DNA of 64,000 nucleotides from JARRLC01 sp050290865 (GCA_050290865.1 JBNKIW010000013.1:1-64000), one strand, 5' to 3'; shown: positions 8,603 to 16,232, counted from the stretch's first letter. Notes: generated by a model not told the origin, from the sequence alone. Translations and numbers: made by a program.

Positions 8603-9388
8603 GTGAGAGCGCTGTCTGTCGCCGCGTCGGGCATGAATGCCCAGGAACTGAATGTGGAGGTGATCGCGAATAACGTCGCGAATATCAACACCACCGCTTA
8701 CAAGCGCGCGCGTGCGGAATTCACCGATATCCTCTACCAGGTCGACCGCGCGGCGGGCATTCCGAATCGTTCAGATGGCGAGCCGATCCCGGAAGGCGCA
8801 CGCATCGGCCTCGGCGTGCGGGCCGCCGCCGTGCGCTATCTGCATCAGCAGGGCGTTCTTCTGCAGAGCACCAACAAGCTCGACCTGGCGATCAATGGCC
8901 GCGGCTGGTTCCAGATCGAAGGGCCGAATGGCGAGTCGCTCTACACACGGACGGGCACGTTCAACCTGAATTCCACCGGCCAGATTGTGACCATCGACGG
9001 CTATGTCGTGCAGCCCGCGATGACGGTTCCGGACGATGCCGTCGAGATCATCGTCAACCAGTCGGGGCAGGTCTATGCCCGCATCGACCAGCAGGTGGAT
9101 CTGCAGGAACTCGGGCAGCTCACCATGGTGAATTTCATTAACGATGCCGGCCTGGAACCCATCGGCGGCAATCTCTACCGGGAAACGCCCGCCTCCGGCA
9201 CGGCGACGACCGGGCTGGCGGGCGATCCGGGTTTCGGGGCGATTTACCAGGGCTATCTGGAATCCTCCAATGTCGATCCCGTCAAGGAGATCACCAGGCT
9301 GATCGAGGCACAGCGTAACTACGAGATGAACTCCAAGGTCATCCAGGCGGCCGACAGCATGTATGGCACGATGACAAGTATTCGTTAA
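8603..9388 (+). CDS. flgG: flagellar distal rod protein FlgG
   Basis: The 261-residue protein starts with GTG and matches FlgG from end to end. The rod motif N-N-V-A-N-I-N-T-T-A-Y-K-R-A-R-A-E-F sits near residues 22-39, and the D0 C-terminus G-Y-L-E-S-S-N-V-D-P-V-K-E-I-T-R-L-I-E then leads to Q-R-N-Y-E-M-N-S-K-V. It builds the distal rod. About 125 bases separate it from flgA, the largest gap inside the operon. Confidence 0.95.
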   Translation: MRALSVAASGMNAQELNVEVIANNVANINTTAYKRARAEFTDILYQVDRAAGIPNRSDGEPIPEGARIGLGVRAAAVRYLHQQGVLLQSTNKLDLAINGRGWFQIEGPNGESLYTRTGTFNLNSTGQIVTIDGYVVQPAMTVPDDAVEIIVNQSGQVYARIDQQVDLQELGQLTMVNFINDAGLEPIGGNLYRETPASGTATTGLAGDPGFGAIYQGYLESSNVDPVKEITRLIEAQRNYEMNSKVIQAADSMYGTMTSIR

Positions 9389-9513
9389 CTCAGACACAAT
9401 TCCGGTCAGCGCGCGCGCCGGATTTGGGAAACAATAAGGAGAGCGCTGCCGGGCAGTCTGGCGCCGCGCCGTGCCGTTTTCCGCCAGGCAGCGCGAACAG
9501 GAAAGAGACCGCC

Positions 9514-9981
9514 ATGGCGTATCGCATACCGTTCCTGCTTGCCCCGCTGATCGCCGCATTCCTGGCAATGACGGCAGCGGCAGAGGCGCAGCGCGCGCCC
9601 GTCAAGCTGCCGGTTCCGAAGGTCACGCTCTACCCCGGAGACAAGATCACCGCCGACAGCATCACCATGCAGGCTTTTTACAACGGCGCGGAGCGGCTGC
9701 CCGTTGCGAGGACGCGCGCGGCCGTGGTGGGCAAGGTCGCCCGGCGGACACTGATCGCGGGCAAGCCGATCCCGCGTATCGGCGTCCGGGCCGCCAACGT
9801 CGTTCAGCAGGGCAGACAGGTGCCGATCGTCTTCTCGTCCGGCGGGCTGGTCATCACCGGCCGGGCGATGGCGCTGCAGTCGGCGGTGCCCGGTGCGTCG
9901 CTCAGCCTGCGCGGCGAGAGCGGCACCACCATCCGGGGCACCGTGCAGCCAAACGGAACGGTGAGGGTGGACGGGCCATGA
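9514..9981 (+). CDS. flgA: P-ring assembly chaperone FlgA
   Basis: From the ATG at 9514 the protein is 155 residues with a signal peptide (cleavage near A-A-A-E-A-Q). A SAF-type domain follows: Y-P-G-D-K-I-T-A-D-S-I, then V-V-G-K-V-A-R-R-T-L-I-A-G-K-P-I-P, then G-L-V-I-T-G-R-A-M-A-L-Q-S-A. FlgA is the periplasmic chaperone for FlgI. The stop overlaps the flgI start (ATGA at 9978-9981). A frame extending to 9424 exists, but the signal peptide fixes the start. Confidence 0.92.
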   Translation: MAYRIPFLLAPLIAAFLAMTAAAEAQRAPVKLPVPKVTLYPGDKITADSITMQAFYNGAERLPVARTRAAVVGKVARRTLIAGKPIPRIGVRAANVVQQGRQVPIVFSSGGLVITGRAMALQSAVPGASLSLRGESGTTIRGTVQPNGTVRVDGP

Positions 9982-11117
9982 CGCGGACCGGTACCGGCCT
10001 CTTCAAGATGCTGCGGTGCGCCGCCGCCTTCGTCCTGATGGCGGGGCTGAGCATGGCGACGGTCCCGGCGTCGGGGTCCACGCGCATCAAAGATATCGTG
10101 TCCATCGGCGGCGTGCGCGCCAATCAGATCGTCGGTTACGGCCTCGTCATCGGCCTGAACGGCACCGGCGACACACTGCGCAACTCGCCGTTCACCCAGC
10201 AGGCGCTGCAGGCCATGCTCGATCGCATGGGCATCAATGTCCGTTCGCTCAAGCCGCGCACGCGCAATGTCGCCGGCGTTATCGTCACCGCGGAGCTGCC
10301 CGCCTTCATCGGCCGCGGTTCGCGCATCGACGTCACGGTTTCCTCGCTTGGCGACGCAAGTTCGCTCGTCGGCGGCTCGCTGATCATGACACCGCTGACC
10401 GGGCCGGACAGCAAGGTCTATGCCGTGGCGCAGGGCCCCGTGGCCGTCACCGGCTTTACCGCGGCGGGGCAGGGCGAACGCGTGACGCAGAATGTGCCGA
10501 CCGCTGCCCGTATTCCCAACGGCGCTCTCGTCGAGCGCTCGCCGCCGAGCCGTTTCGGCAAGGGCAAATTCCTGCTCCTCGAACTGCTCAATCCGGATTT
10601 CAACACGGCTGTCCGCGTGGCCGACGCCATCAACGCCTACAGCGAGGAGCGCTACGGCACCAGACCGGCACGGGAGCGCGACCTGCGCACCATCACCCTG
10701 AAGCGGCCGCGCGGCGTCAGCGCCACGCGGTTCCTGGCGGAGGTTGGCGATCTGATCACGGAGCCGGACGTCCCCGCCCGCGTCGTCGTGGATGAACGCA
10801 CCGGGACCATCGTCATCGGCCGCGACGTGCAGGTCTCCACGGTCGCCGTGGCGCATGGCAGCCTGACGGTGCGCGTTACCGAGACGCCCCGGGTTTCCCA
10901 GCCCAATCCCTTTGCCGAGGGTGAAACGGTGGTCACGCCGGAGACCAAGGTTACCGCGGACGAGACGGGCGGCAACGTCGCCGTCATGAAGGGAACGGAC
11001 TTGCATATGCTCGTGTCCGGGCTGAACCGCATGGGCCTGAAGCCGTCGAGCATCATCGCCATTCTCCAGGCGATCAAATCGGCGGGCGCACTGCAGGCGG
11101 ATCTGGTGGTGCAATGA
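9978..11117 (+). CDS. flgI: flagellar P-ring protein FlgI
   Basis: The 379-residue protein has a signal peptide (hydrophobic run F-V-L-M-A-G-L-S-M-A-T-V) and the FlgI hallmark R-I-K-D-I-V-S-I-G-G-V-R-A-N-Q-I-V-G-Y-G-L-V-I-G. It also has the conserved V-V-D-E-R-T-G-T-I-V-I-G and the C-terminal L-K-P-S-S-I-I-A-I-L-Q-A-I-K. It forms the periplasmic P-ring around the rod. It overlaps flgA by four bases upstream and motE by four bases downstream. Confidence 0.96.
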   Translation: MTRTGTGLFKMLRCAAAFVLMAGLSMATVPASGSTRIKDIVSIGGVRANQIVGYGLVIGLNGTGDTLRNSPFTQQALQAMLDRMGINVRSLKPRTRNVAGVIVTAELPAFIGRGSRIDVTVSSLGDASSLVGGSLIMTPLTGPDSKVYAVAQGPVAVTGFTAAGQGERVTQNVPTAARIPNGALVERSPPSRFGKGKFLLLELLNPDFNTAVRVADAINAYSEERYGTRPARERDLRTITLKRPRGVSATRFLAEVGDLITEPDVPARVVVDERTGTIVIGRDVQVSTVAVAHGSLTVRVTETPRVSQPNPFAEGETVVTPETKVTADETGGNVAVMKGTDLHMLVSGLNRMGLKPSSIIAILQAIKSAGALQADLVVQ

Positions 11118-12004
11118 TGAGCGGTGTCAGAAAAGCGGAATTTGTGCTCACGGCGCGGTTGGCGCTCGCCGGGGTCTTGGGACTGGCCGTGTGGCTGTTG
11201 TTGCCGGGCGCGGCCGCGACCAGACCGATGCATCCCTATCCGCCGACCTGGCGCATCCAGCCCGCGCCGCCGAGATTGCCATCCAAGGCCAGGACGCCGA
11301 AAACGAAGAAGCGGAAGGCCAGGCCCTCGGCCTGGGCGGCGGTCGTCGAGCCCGTCACCGCGGGCGCCATCGCCCGGGATACGCCACCACTTCCGGAGCG
11401 GAAACCGCCGGAGGACGCGTCGATGCCTGTGGCGGCCGCGGAGACGGGGGGCAGGCACGCCGCCGTGGTCCGGGACGACGCAAAGCCCGAACCGCAGCCC
11501 GAAATGCCGATGAACGCCGTCATGGTTACCGGCGAGGTTGACGAGCAGAAGCCGCCACGCACTGCTCCGCCGAAGGACGGCGCGCCCGCCGAGCTGTACT
11601 GCCGCAATATCGGCGATGCTGCCGCCGAAGCGCGCTACGCCCGGCAGAAGCAGGAGTTGCAGAAGACCGAGAAGGAGGTGGCCAAGCGCGTCGAAGAGCT
11701 GAACGCGAAGATCGCCGAATACCGCCGCTGGATCGCGCGCCGCGACGCGTTCTCCCGCAAGGCGGACGCGGCCGTCGTCAACATCTATGCCAAGATGAAG
11801 CCGGATGCCGCCGCGCAACAACTCGCCATTCTTGACGAGGAACTGGCCGCCGCCCTCCTCATGAAGCTGAACCCCCGTGTCTCCAGCGCCGTCATGAACG
11901 AAATGGAAAGCAAGCGCGCGGCGCGGCTCGCGGCGATCATCGCGATGTCCACCAAGGGGCCGGGCAACAAGCCGCCCGCAAAGCCGGAGACGAGAACGCA
12001 ATGA
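11114..12004 (+). CDS. motE: MotE-family flagellar motor chaperone
   Basis: The 296-residue protein has one N-terminal membrane or signal segment (L-A-L-A-G-V-L-G-L-A-V-W-L-L-L-P) and a long proline/lysine-rich region to about residue 155. A coiled coil (Q-K-Q-E-L-Q-K-T-E-K-E-V-A-K-R-V-E-E-L) follows, then the MgtE-N-like helical domain (Y-A-K-M-K-P-D-A-A-A-Q-Q-L-A-I-L, L-M-K-L-N-P-R-V-S-S-A-V-M-N-E-M). Position between flgI and flgH is diagnostic in Hyphomicrobiales. MotE in Sinorhizobium is a periplasmic chaperone for MotC; no motC is visible here. It overlaps flgH by four bases. Confidence 0.88.
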   Translation: MMSGVRKAEFVLTARLALAGVLGLAVWLLLPGAAATRPMHPYPPTWRIQPAPPRLPSKARTPKTKKRKARPSAWAAVVEPVTAGAIARDTPPLPERKPPEDASMPVAAAETGGRHAAVVRDDAKPEPQPEMPMNAVMVTGEVDEQKPPRTAPPKDGAPAELYCRNIGDAAAEARYARQKQELQKTEKEVAKRVEELNAKIAEYRRWIARRDAFSRKADAAVVNIYAKMKPDAAAQQLAILDEELAAALLMKLNPRVSSAVMNEMESKRAARLAAIIAMSTKGPGNKPPAKPETRTQ

Positions 12005-12744
12005 TACGGCTCAGGCTGCTCCTCCTGCCCGGCTTGTTCGCCGCTGTTCTGTCGCTCGGGGCCTGCGCCTTCGACCCACGGCTGACGTCGCAGGAACCGG
12101 AGCTGACACCGGTCGGCTCGGGCCTCGGTCCGGAAAACGTGCCGGTCATCGGCCTCAAGACGCCGCCGCCGGTCTACCGCTCGGGCAATTCGATCTGGCA
12201 GGATACGAGCGCGGATATGTTCCGCGATCCGCGCGCCGCCCGCGTCGGCGATCTGGTGACCGTGAAGATCGCGATCAAGGACAAGGCCACTTTCGACAAC
12301 AAGAACGAACGGAACCGCTATTCCAAGTCCAGCCTGGACTCGAAATACACCTATGACATCAGCCACGCCGCGACCACGCAGCACCTGCAGGCGCAGGGAG
12401 AGGGATCGTTCAAGCCCAAGGCCGACGCCAGGACCGAAACGAAGGCCAAGGGCACCATCGCGCGCGCGGAGACCATCGAGCTGCGCATTGCCGCGGTTGT
12501 CACCTGCGTGATGCCGAACGGCAATCTCATCATCTCCGGATCGCAGGAATTGCGGGTCAATTTCGAACTCCGCGAGTTGCGCGTCCAGGGCATAATCCGG
12601 CCACGGGATATCGCCGCGGATAATTCCATCGCCTACGACAAGATCGCCGAAGCGCGCATCGGCTACGGCGGCCGCGGGCGCATTATGGAGGTGCAGCAGC
12701 CCGCCTGGGGGCAGCAGGTTGTCGATATGATCGCCCCGTGGTGA
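12001..12744 (+). CDS. flgH: flagellar L-ring lipoprotein FlgH
   Basis: The 247-residue protein has a lipobox (L-S-L-G-A-C, cysteine at residue 22), as expected for the outer-membrane L-ring subunit. Family blocks are visible: N-S-I-W-Q, D-P-R-A-A-R-V-G-D-L-V-T-V-K-I, G-N-L-I-I-S-G-S-Q-E-L-R-V-N-F-E, and G-I-I-R-P-R-D-I-A-A-D-N-S-I. ATGA overlap with motE supports translational coupling. Confidence 0.96.
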   Translation: MIRLRLLLLPGLFAAVLSLGACAFDPRLTSQEPELTPVGSGLGPENVPVIGLKTPPPVYRSGNSIWQDTSADMFRDPRAARVGDLVTVKIAIKDKATFDNKNERNRYSKSSLDSKYTYDISHAATTQHLQAQGEGSFKPKADARTETKAKGTIARAETIELRIAAVVTCVMPNGNLIISGSQELRVNFELRELRVQGIIRPRDIAADNSIAYDKIAEARIGYGGRGRIMEVQQPAWGQQVVDMIAPW

Positions 12745-12760
12745 GTTGAGGGAAAAGAAC

Positions 12761-13282
12761 ATGGCGCAAGCGTCAGCCTCTGCCGCCGGTGCGGCGAAGC
12801 CTCCCGAGACGGGGGCGGATTCTGCCGCTCCCGCGCAACACGTGCCGGGCGGCATCCCCATCCTGGCTCTGCTGGTCATGACGGTGCTGGCGGCTGGCAT
12901 GGGCGGATTCTTCGGGACGCTGATCTATCCCGCCCCACCGGTCGAAAAAGTGCACACGCCCGAGCCCCCCGACAGGGCGGGCAAGCCGGGTTTCATCCTC
13001 TTGCCTTTGCCGCCGGTGACAACGAATCTCGGGGGCGCCTCCAGAGTGTGGATCCGGCTTGAAGCGACACTGGTCATGCAGGCCGACCTGGGCGAGACGG
13101 CCGTTCCGCTCGCCAACAAGATCAGCGAGGACATCGTGGCCTATCTGAGGACCGTGACGCCGGAACAACTGGAAGGGGCCAGCGGGTTTCAACATCTGCG
13201 CGAGGATTTGAACGATCGTATTCGTATTCGTTCGGAAGGCAAGGTCACTGACATTTTGATTCAAACTATGATTATCGAATGA
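12761..13282 (+). CDS. fliL: flagellar basal body-associated protein FliL
   Basis: From the ATG at 12761, preceded by GAGGGAAAAG, the protein is 173 residues: an Ala-rich cytoplasmic tail, one membrane helix (I-P-I-L-A-L-L-V-M-T-V-L-A-A-G-M-G-G-F-F) and a periplasmic stomatin-like domain ending in T-D-I-L-I-Q-T-M-I-I-E, the usual FliL end. FliL surrounds the stator units and affects motor torque. It overlaps fliP by ATGA. A TTG five codons upstream is a less likely start. Confidence 0.9.
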   Translation: MAQASASAAGAAKPPETGADSAAPAQHVPGGIPILALLVMTVLAAGMGGFFGTLIYPAPPVEKVHTPEPPDRAGKPGFILLPLPPVTTNLGGASRVWIRLEATLVMQADLGETAVPLANKISEDIVAYLRTVTPEQLEGASGFQHLREDLNDRIRIRSEGKVTDILIQTMIIE

Positions 13283-14196
13283 TCCGGCAATTGTCAGGCG
13301 GGGATGGCGGGCCGCGCGGATCGCCGCCGGCCGTCGCAAATGCCTTGCCGTTCAAGCGGAACCGGGGTGCCGGGCGAAGGTGTCGTGTGTCGCGGTGGAT
13401 CATCCCGCGCGGCTACATTGCCACTGCGCTGGCGGTGTTTGCGCTGATGGTTGCGGGGTTCGCGGGCGGTGCGCTCGCTCAGACGGTCCCCAGCCTGGAG
13501 GGCCTCATTCCGCCGGGCGATGGCACCGCGACGGGGAGGATGATTCAGCTCATCGCCGTCATCACCGTGCTGTCGGTGGCGCCGGGCCTTCTGATCATGG
13601 TCACCTCCTTTACCCGCTTCGTGGTGGCTCTGTCGTTTCTGCGGGCTGGGCTCGGCCTTCAGACGACACCTGCGAATCTCATTCTCATCAGCCTCGCGCT
13701 GTTCATGACCTTTTACGTTATGGCGCCCGTGTTCGACCGCGCTTGGCAGAACGGGGTGAAGCCGCTTCTCGAAAACAAGATCAGTCAGGAGGAGGCGTAC
13801 ACGCGCGTCACCGCGCCGTTCAGGACGTTCATGCGGGCGCAGGTGCGGGACAGGGACCTGAGCCTGTTTGCCGATCTGGCCGAGACGAAGACGCCGCAAC
13901 CGCAACCGCAACCGCAGGCGGAGAAGGCCGAGAAGGCCGAGAAGGCGGATGTGGTCGAACTGCGCGTGCTCATCCCGGCATTCATGATTTCGGAGTTGCG
14001 CCGCGGTTTCGAGATCGGCTTCCTGATCGCGCTGCCCTTTCTGGTCATCGACATGATCGTAGCGACGCTGACCATGTCCATGGGCATGATGATGATGCCG
14101 CCGACAATCATTTCGATGCCATTTAAAATCTTATTCTTTATTCTCATCGATGGCTGGAACTTGTTGATCGGAGGTTTAATCCGTTCATATGAGTGA
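13279..14196 (+). CDS. fliP: flagellar type III export gate protein FliP, with a repeat-derived linker
   Basis: The 305-residue frame contains all FliP landmarks: a signal-like helix near residues 46-68, then S-V-A-P-G-L-L-I-M-V-T-S-F-T-R-F, L-R-A-G-L-G-L-Q-T-T-P-A-N, and the C-terminal F-E-I-G-F-L-I-A-L-P-F-L-V-I-D with M-G-M-M-M-M-P-P. FliP forms the core of the export gate with FliQ and FliR. Typical FliP is about 245 residues. Here there is an N-terminal extension (a GTG at 13387 would give 269 residues) and a low-complexity insertion, (P-Q)4 then (A-E-K)3, in the loop before V-V-E-L-R-V-L-I-P-A-F. Last gene of the operon; fliQ and fliR do not follow. Confidence 0.93.
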   Translation: MIRQLSGGDGGPRGSPPAVANALPFKRNRGAGRRCRVSRWIIPRGYIATALAVFALMVAGFAGGALAQTVPSLEGLIPPGDGTATGRMIQLIAVITVLSVAPGLLIMVTSFTRFVVALSFLRAGLGLQTTPANLILISLALFMTFYVMAPVFDRAWQNGVKPLLENKISQEEAYTRVTAPFRTFMRAQVRDRDLSLFADLAETKTPQPQPQPQAEKAEKAEKADVVELRVLIPAFMISELRRGFEIGFLIALPFLVIDMIVATLTMSMGMMMMPPTIISMPFKILFFILIDGWNLLIGGLIRSYE

Positions 14197-14249
14197 TTTT
14201 GTGATGGCAACTTAGAAGACGATCAATCCTCTCGCGCTATTACTTCTCC

Positions 14250-14263
14250 CACGAACGTTCGTG
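14250..14263. promoter_or_regulatory. 14-bp perfect palindrome upstream of the flagellin-fragment gene
   Basis: CACGAACGTTCGTG is a perfect dyad lying 20 bases before the 79-nt leader repeat. It looks like a binding site for a dimeric regulator. No equivalent lies at the same place before the second leader copy, so its role, if any, is specific to this gene. Confidence 0.4.
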
Positions 14264-14269
14264 ACGACC

Positions 14270-14348
14270 TCGATGGCAGATTGGACCCGCCCCAGCGCCG
14301 GTCCAAAGGCATGACGCCGCGCTGCCACGCCGGCGGACCCGGCATGTC
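14270..14348 (+). repeat. leader repeat, copy A (two hairpins)
   Basis: This 79-nt block aligns without gaps to 15006-15084, with 16 differences by my count. It contains hairpin 1, TTGGACC (14281-14287) with GGTCCAA (14300-14306) around a 12-nt loop, and hairpin 2, CACGCCGG (14326-14333) with CCGGCATG (14339-14346) around a 5-nt loop and one C-A mismatch. The start codon of the downstream gene is 40 bases after hairpin 2. Eight of the 16 differences from copy B fall in the hairpin-1 loop. Confidence 0.7.
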
Positions 14349-14386
14349 GGACAAATGTCAGGCCACGTTCACGAGAGGGATAGTCA

Positions 14387-14632
14387 ATGCCGAACCCGAT
14401 GACTGGCACGGCCGTCAGCCGTGCTCCGGTGGAGCCGTATGTGGATTCGCAGGAGACGGTGGTGTATGCGCTTCCGCCCGCCATAGACCATGCCGTCGAG
14501 CGGCTGGTTGATGCGGATATGGACGAGGAAACGACGCGGCTGCACGCAATGCAGGTTCAGGCACAGCTTGCGATCCAGGCGCTTAATATCGCCAACACTT
14601 CCGCCAGGAAGATCCTCGCGCTCTTCCGGTGA
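14387..14632 (+). CDS. 81-residue protein ending in a flagellin C-terminal D0 helix
   Basis: Residues 1-38 match nothing I recognise. Residues 40-81 follow the C-terminal D0 region of rhizobial flagellins closely: L-V-D-A-D-M-D-E-E-T-T-R-L-H-A-M-Q-V-Q, then L-A-I-Q-A-L-N-I-A-N, ending in I-L-A-L-F-R. The flagellin N-terminal and central domains are missing. GAGAGGGA lies about six bases before the ATG. It could be the 3' relic of a flagellin gene that has picked up a new start, or a small protein using the D0 helix for type III export or for binding a flagellar partner. It sits between fliP and a divergent flagellin gene and shares that gene's leader. Confidence 0.65.
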   Translation: MPNPMTGTAVSRAPVEPYVDSQETVVYALPPAIDHAVERLVDADMDEETTRLHAMQVQAQLAIQALNIANTSARKILALFR

Positions 14633-15005
14633 TGGCTGACCGAAGCTGCGGACGTGTCCCCTGCTGGTCCGGGATCTGCCAACGTGTCCTGTCTGGCCGC
14701 GGATCCGCAGGGACGAGAATTCGAGAGGGTACGCTCCCCGCAGGCGCGCTCGTTGCCCCACTTTTTCCAGCGCCCGGAGCGCGCCGCTTGCGCCATGCCC
14801 AGCCTGGCATTAGTGTCCCGAGCTTGGCACCGGGCGTGATGGGCGCCGAGATGCCGTCGGGAATGCGTAAGCCGCTGAAGAGCAGTTCGCCGCATCCTGA
14901 TTCAGTAAAGGTAACGCGTGTATTTGGTCGTTGTGAGCGCGGCAGTCGTATGCCCGGCGATCGTAGCGTCCTCAGTGCTTACGCGTTCAGTCCTCCCGTG
15001 ATGCG
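14633..15005. other. intergenic region without a supported gene
   Basis: About 370 bases between the flagellin-fragment gene and the second leader copy. Frames crossing it have no family features, and I saw no flagellin remnant in any frame. It probably contains the promoter of the flagellin gene. Confidence 0.4.
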
Positions 15006-15084
15006 TCGATGGCAGATTGGGCCGCTTCCTCGTCCGGCCCAAAGGCATGATGCCGCGCTGCCATACCGGCCGGCCCGGTATGTC
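15006..15084 (+). repeat. leader repeat, copy B (two perfect hairpins)
   Basis: Second copy of the 79-nt block. Hairpin 1 is TTGGGCC (15017-15023) with GGCCCAA (15036-15042), again with a 12-nt loop. Hairpin 2 is CATACCGG (15062-15069) with CCGGTATG (15075-15082), 5-nt loop, fully paired. The stem changes relative to copy A are compensatory: A-U to G-C in hairpin 1, and G-C to A-U in hairpin 2. The flagellin start codon is 52 bases downstream. Confidence 0.7.
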
Positions 15085-15134
15085 TCCAGCTACTCGTCTT
15101 CCAGTTCTCAACGTGCAGTACAGGGACATCGCCC

Positions 15135-16091
15135 ATGACCAGTCTTTTGACGAACATAGCCGCGCAGACGGCGCTGCAAACCTTGATGCAGACCAGTGAC
15201 GCCGTGGGCGTCAGCAGGCACCGCCTGTCGGCAGGGGACGCTCTGGGTTCCGCATCCGGCGATGGCGCCTATTGGTCCGTACACACAGCGATGTGCTCCG
15301 ACAATGCCGCGCTTTCGACGGTCGAGGCCGCTCTCGGGATCGGTTCCGCGACGGTGGATGTCGCTTATGGCGCGACGAATCAGGTTGTCGGGGTGATGCA
15401 AGAGTTCCGTACGACGCTGACCACCGCCCGCCAGCCCGGCGCAGACCGTGCGCCCCTCCAGGATGATATCGGCGCGCTGCAGACCCAGCTCAGGGATATC
15501 GCTGCTGCTTCAGCGTTTTCGGACGAGAACTGGCTCTCGGTGGATTCGAGCCTGCCCGGTTTCACCGCCAGCAAGACCGTCCTGGCGTCCTTCTCGCGGA
15601 CGGGCAGTACGATGACCTTCGGGACCATCACCATCGACACCACGGCCATGGTGCTCTTCGACGCCTGTCACGCGAGCGATGCCACACATTGTGGCCTTCT
15701 CGACGGCGGGCGCGTTCTGGCCAGCGGGGCACTGGCCGCCGACGGCATTGGCGATGGGGCGCCTCCTTTTTCCATCGCCGGTGCTGCGGATGGCATGGAC
15801 ATCTCGGCCCTCACCGACTCCGCTGCCGATCTGGCGACGCTGGAAGCTTACGTCCGGGCCGTCGATGCCGCCCTTGGCGAATTGACGGCCGCCGTCGCGG
15901 CCCTCGGTTCGGCGAAGACCAATATCAACCTGCAGAAGACCTTCGTCACGGCCCTCATGGAGGACGCCGGCAGCGGGATGGGGCAACTCGTCGATCCCGA
16001 CATGGATGAAGAGGCCGCAAGGCTTCAGGCATTGCAGGTGCAGGCGCAACTCGGTACGCAGGTGTGGAGCATCACCAACGCGGCGAGCTAG
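15135..16091 (+). CDS. divergent flagellin with truncated C-terminus
   Basis: The 318-residue protein follows the rhizobial flagellin plan. The N-terminal D0/D1 reads M-T-S-L-L-T-N-I-A-A-Q-T-A-L-Q-T-L, then G-S-A-S-G-D-G-A-Y-W-S-V. A conserved E-N-W-L lies near residue 135, and C-terminal L-V-D-P-D-M-D-E-E-A-A-R-L-Q-A-L-Q-V-Q resembles the neighbouring 81-residue protein. It differs from ordinary flagellins in several core positions (S-R-H-R-L-S-A-G-D for the usual Q-x-R-I-S-S-G-L) and has three cysteines. It stops at I-T-N-A-A-S, eight residues short of the usual L-F-R end. Its TAG stop lies within the left arm of a long inverted repeat. Probably a paralogue that is decaying or specialised; a main flagellin gene should exist elsewhere. 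Confidence 0.8.
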   Translation: MTSLLTNIAAQTALQTLMQTSDAVGVSRHRLSAGDALGSASGDGAYWSVHTAMCSDNAALSTVEAALGIGSATVDVAYGATNQVVGVMQEFRTTLTTARQPGADRAPLQDDIGALQTQLRDIAAASAFSDENWLSVDSSLPGFTASKTVLASFSRTGSTMTFGTITIDTTAMVLFDACHASDATHCGLLDGGRVLASGALAADGIGDGAPPFSIAGAADGMDISALTDSAADLATLEAYVRAVDAALGELTAAVAALGSAKTNINLQKTFVTALMEDAGSGMGQLVDPDMDEEAARLQALQVQAQLGTQVWSITNAAS

Positions 16092-16165
16092 TACAGACCG
16101 AAGCAAGTTCGCACCCCATTCGCCGCACATGCGCAAGCGAACTTGCTTCGGAAAAGATGTACTAG
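16088..16165. repeat. 78-bp imperfect inverted repeat with CTAGTACA ends
   Basis: Left arm: CTAGTACA (16088-16095) and CCGAAGCAAGTTCGC (16098-16112). Right arm: GCGAACTTGCTTCGG (16137-16151) and TGTACTAG (16158-16165). All 8+15 positions pair, interrupted by a 2-nt and a 6-nt spacer on the two sides. A further CTAGTACA lies at 16179-16186. It sits between convergent genes and could act as a bidirectional terminator, but there is no T-run. The CTAG termini and internal palindrome resemble a small mobile palindromic repeat. Confidence 0.7.
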
Positions 16166-16232
16166 ATTCAATGAGTTGCTAGTACACCTGATCCGCCGGA
16201 AATCCCAACCCCTATGCCGCGAGCCTGTCCGC

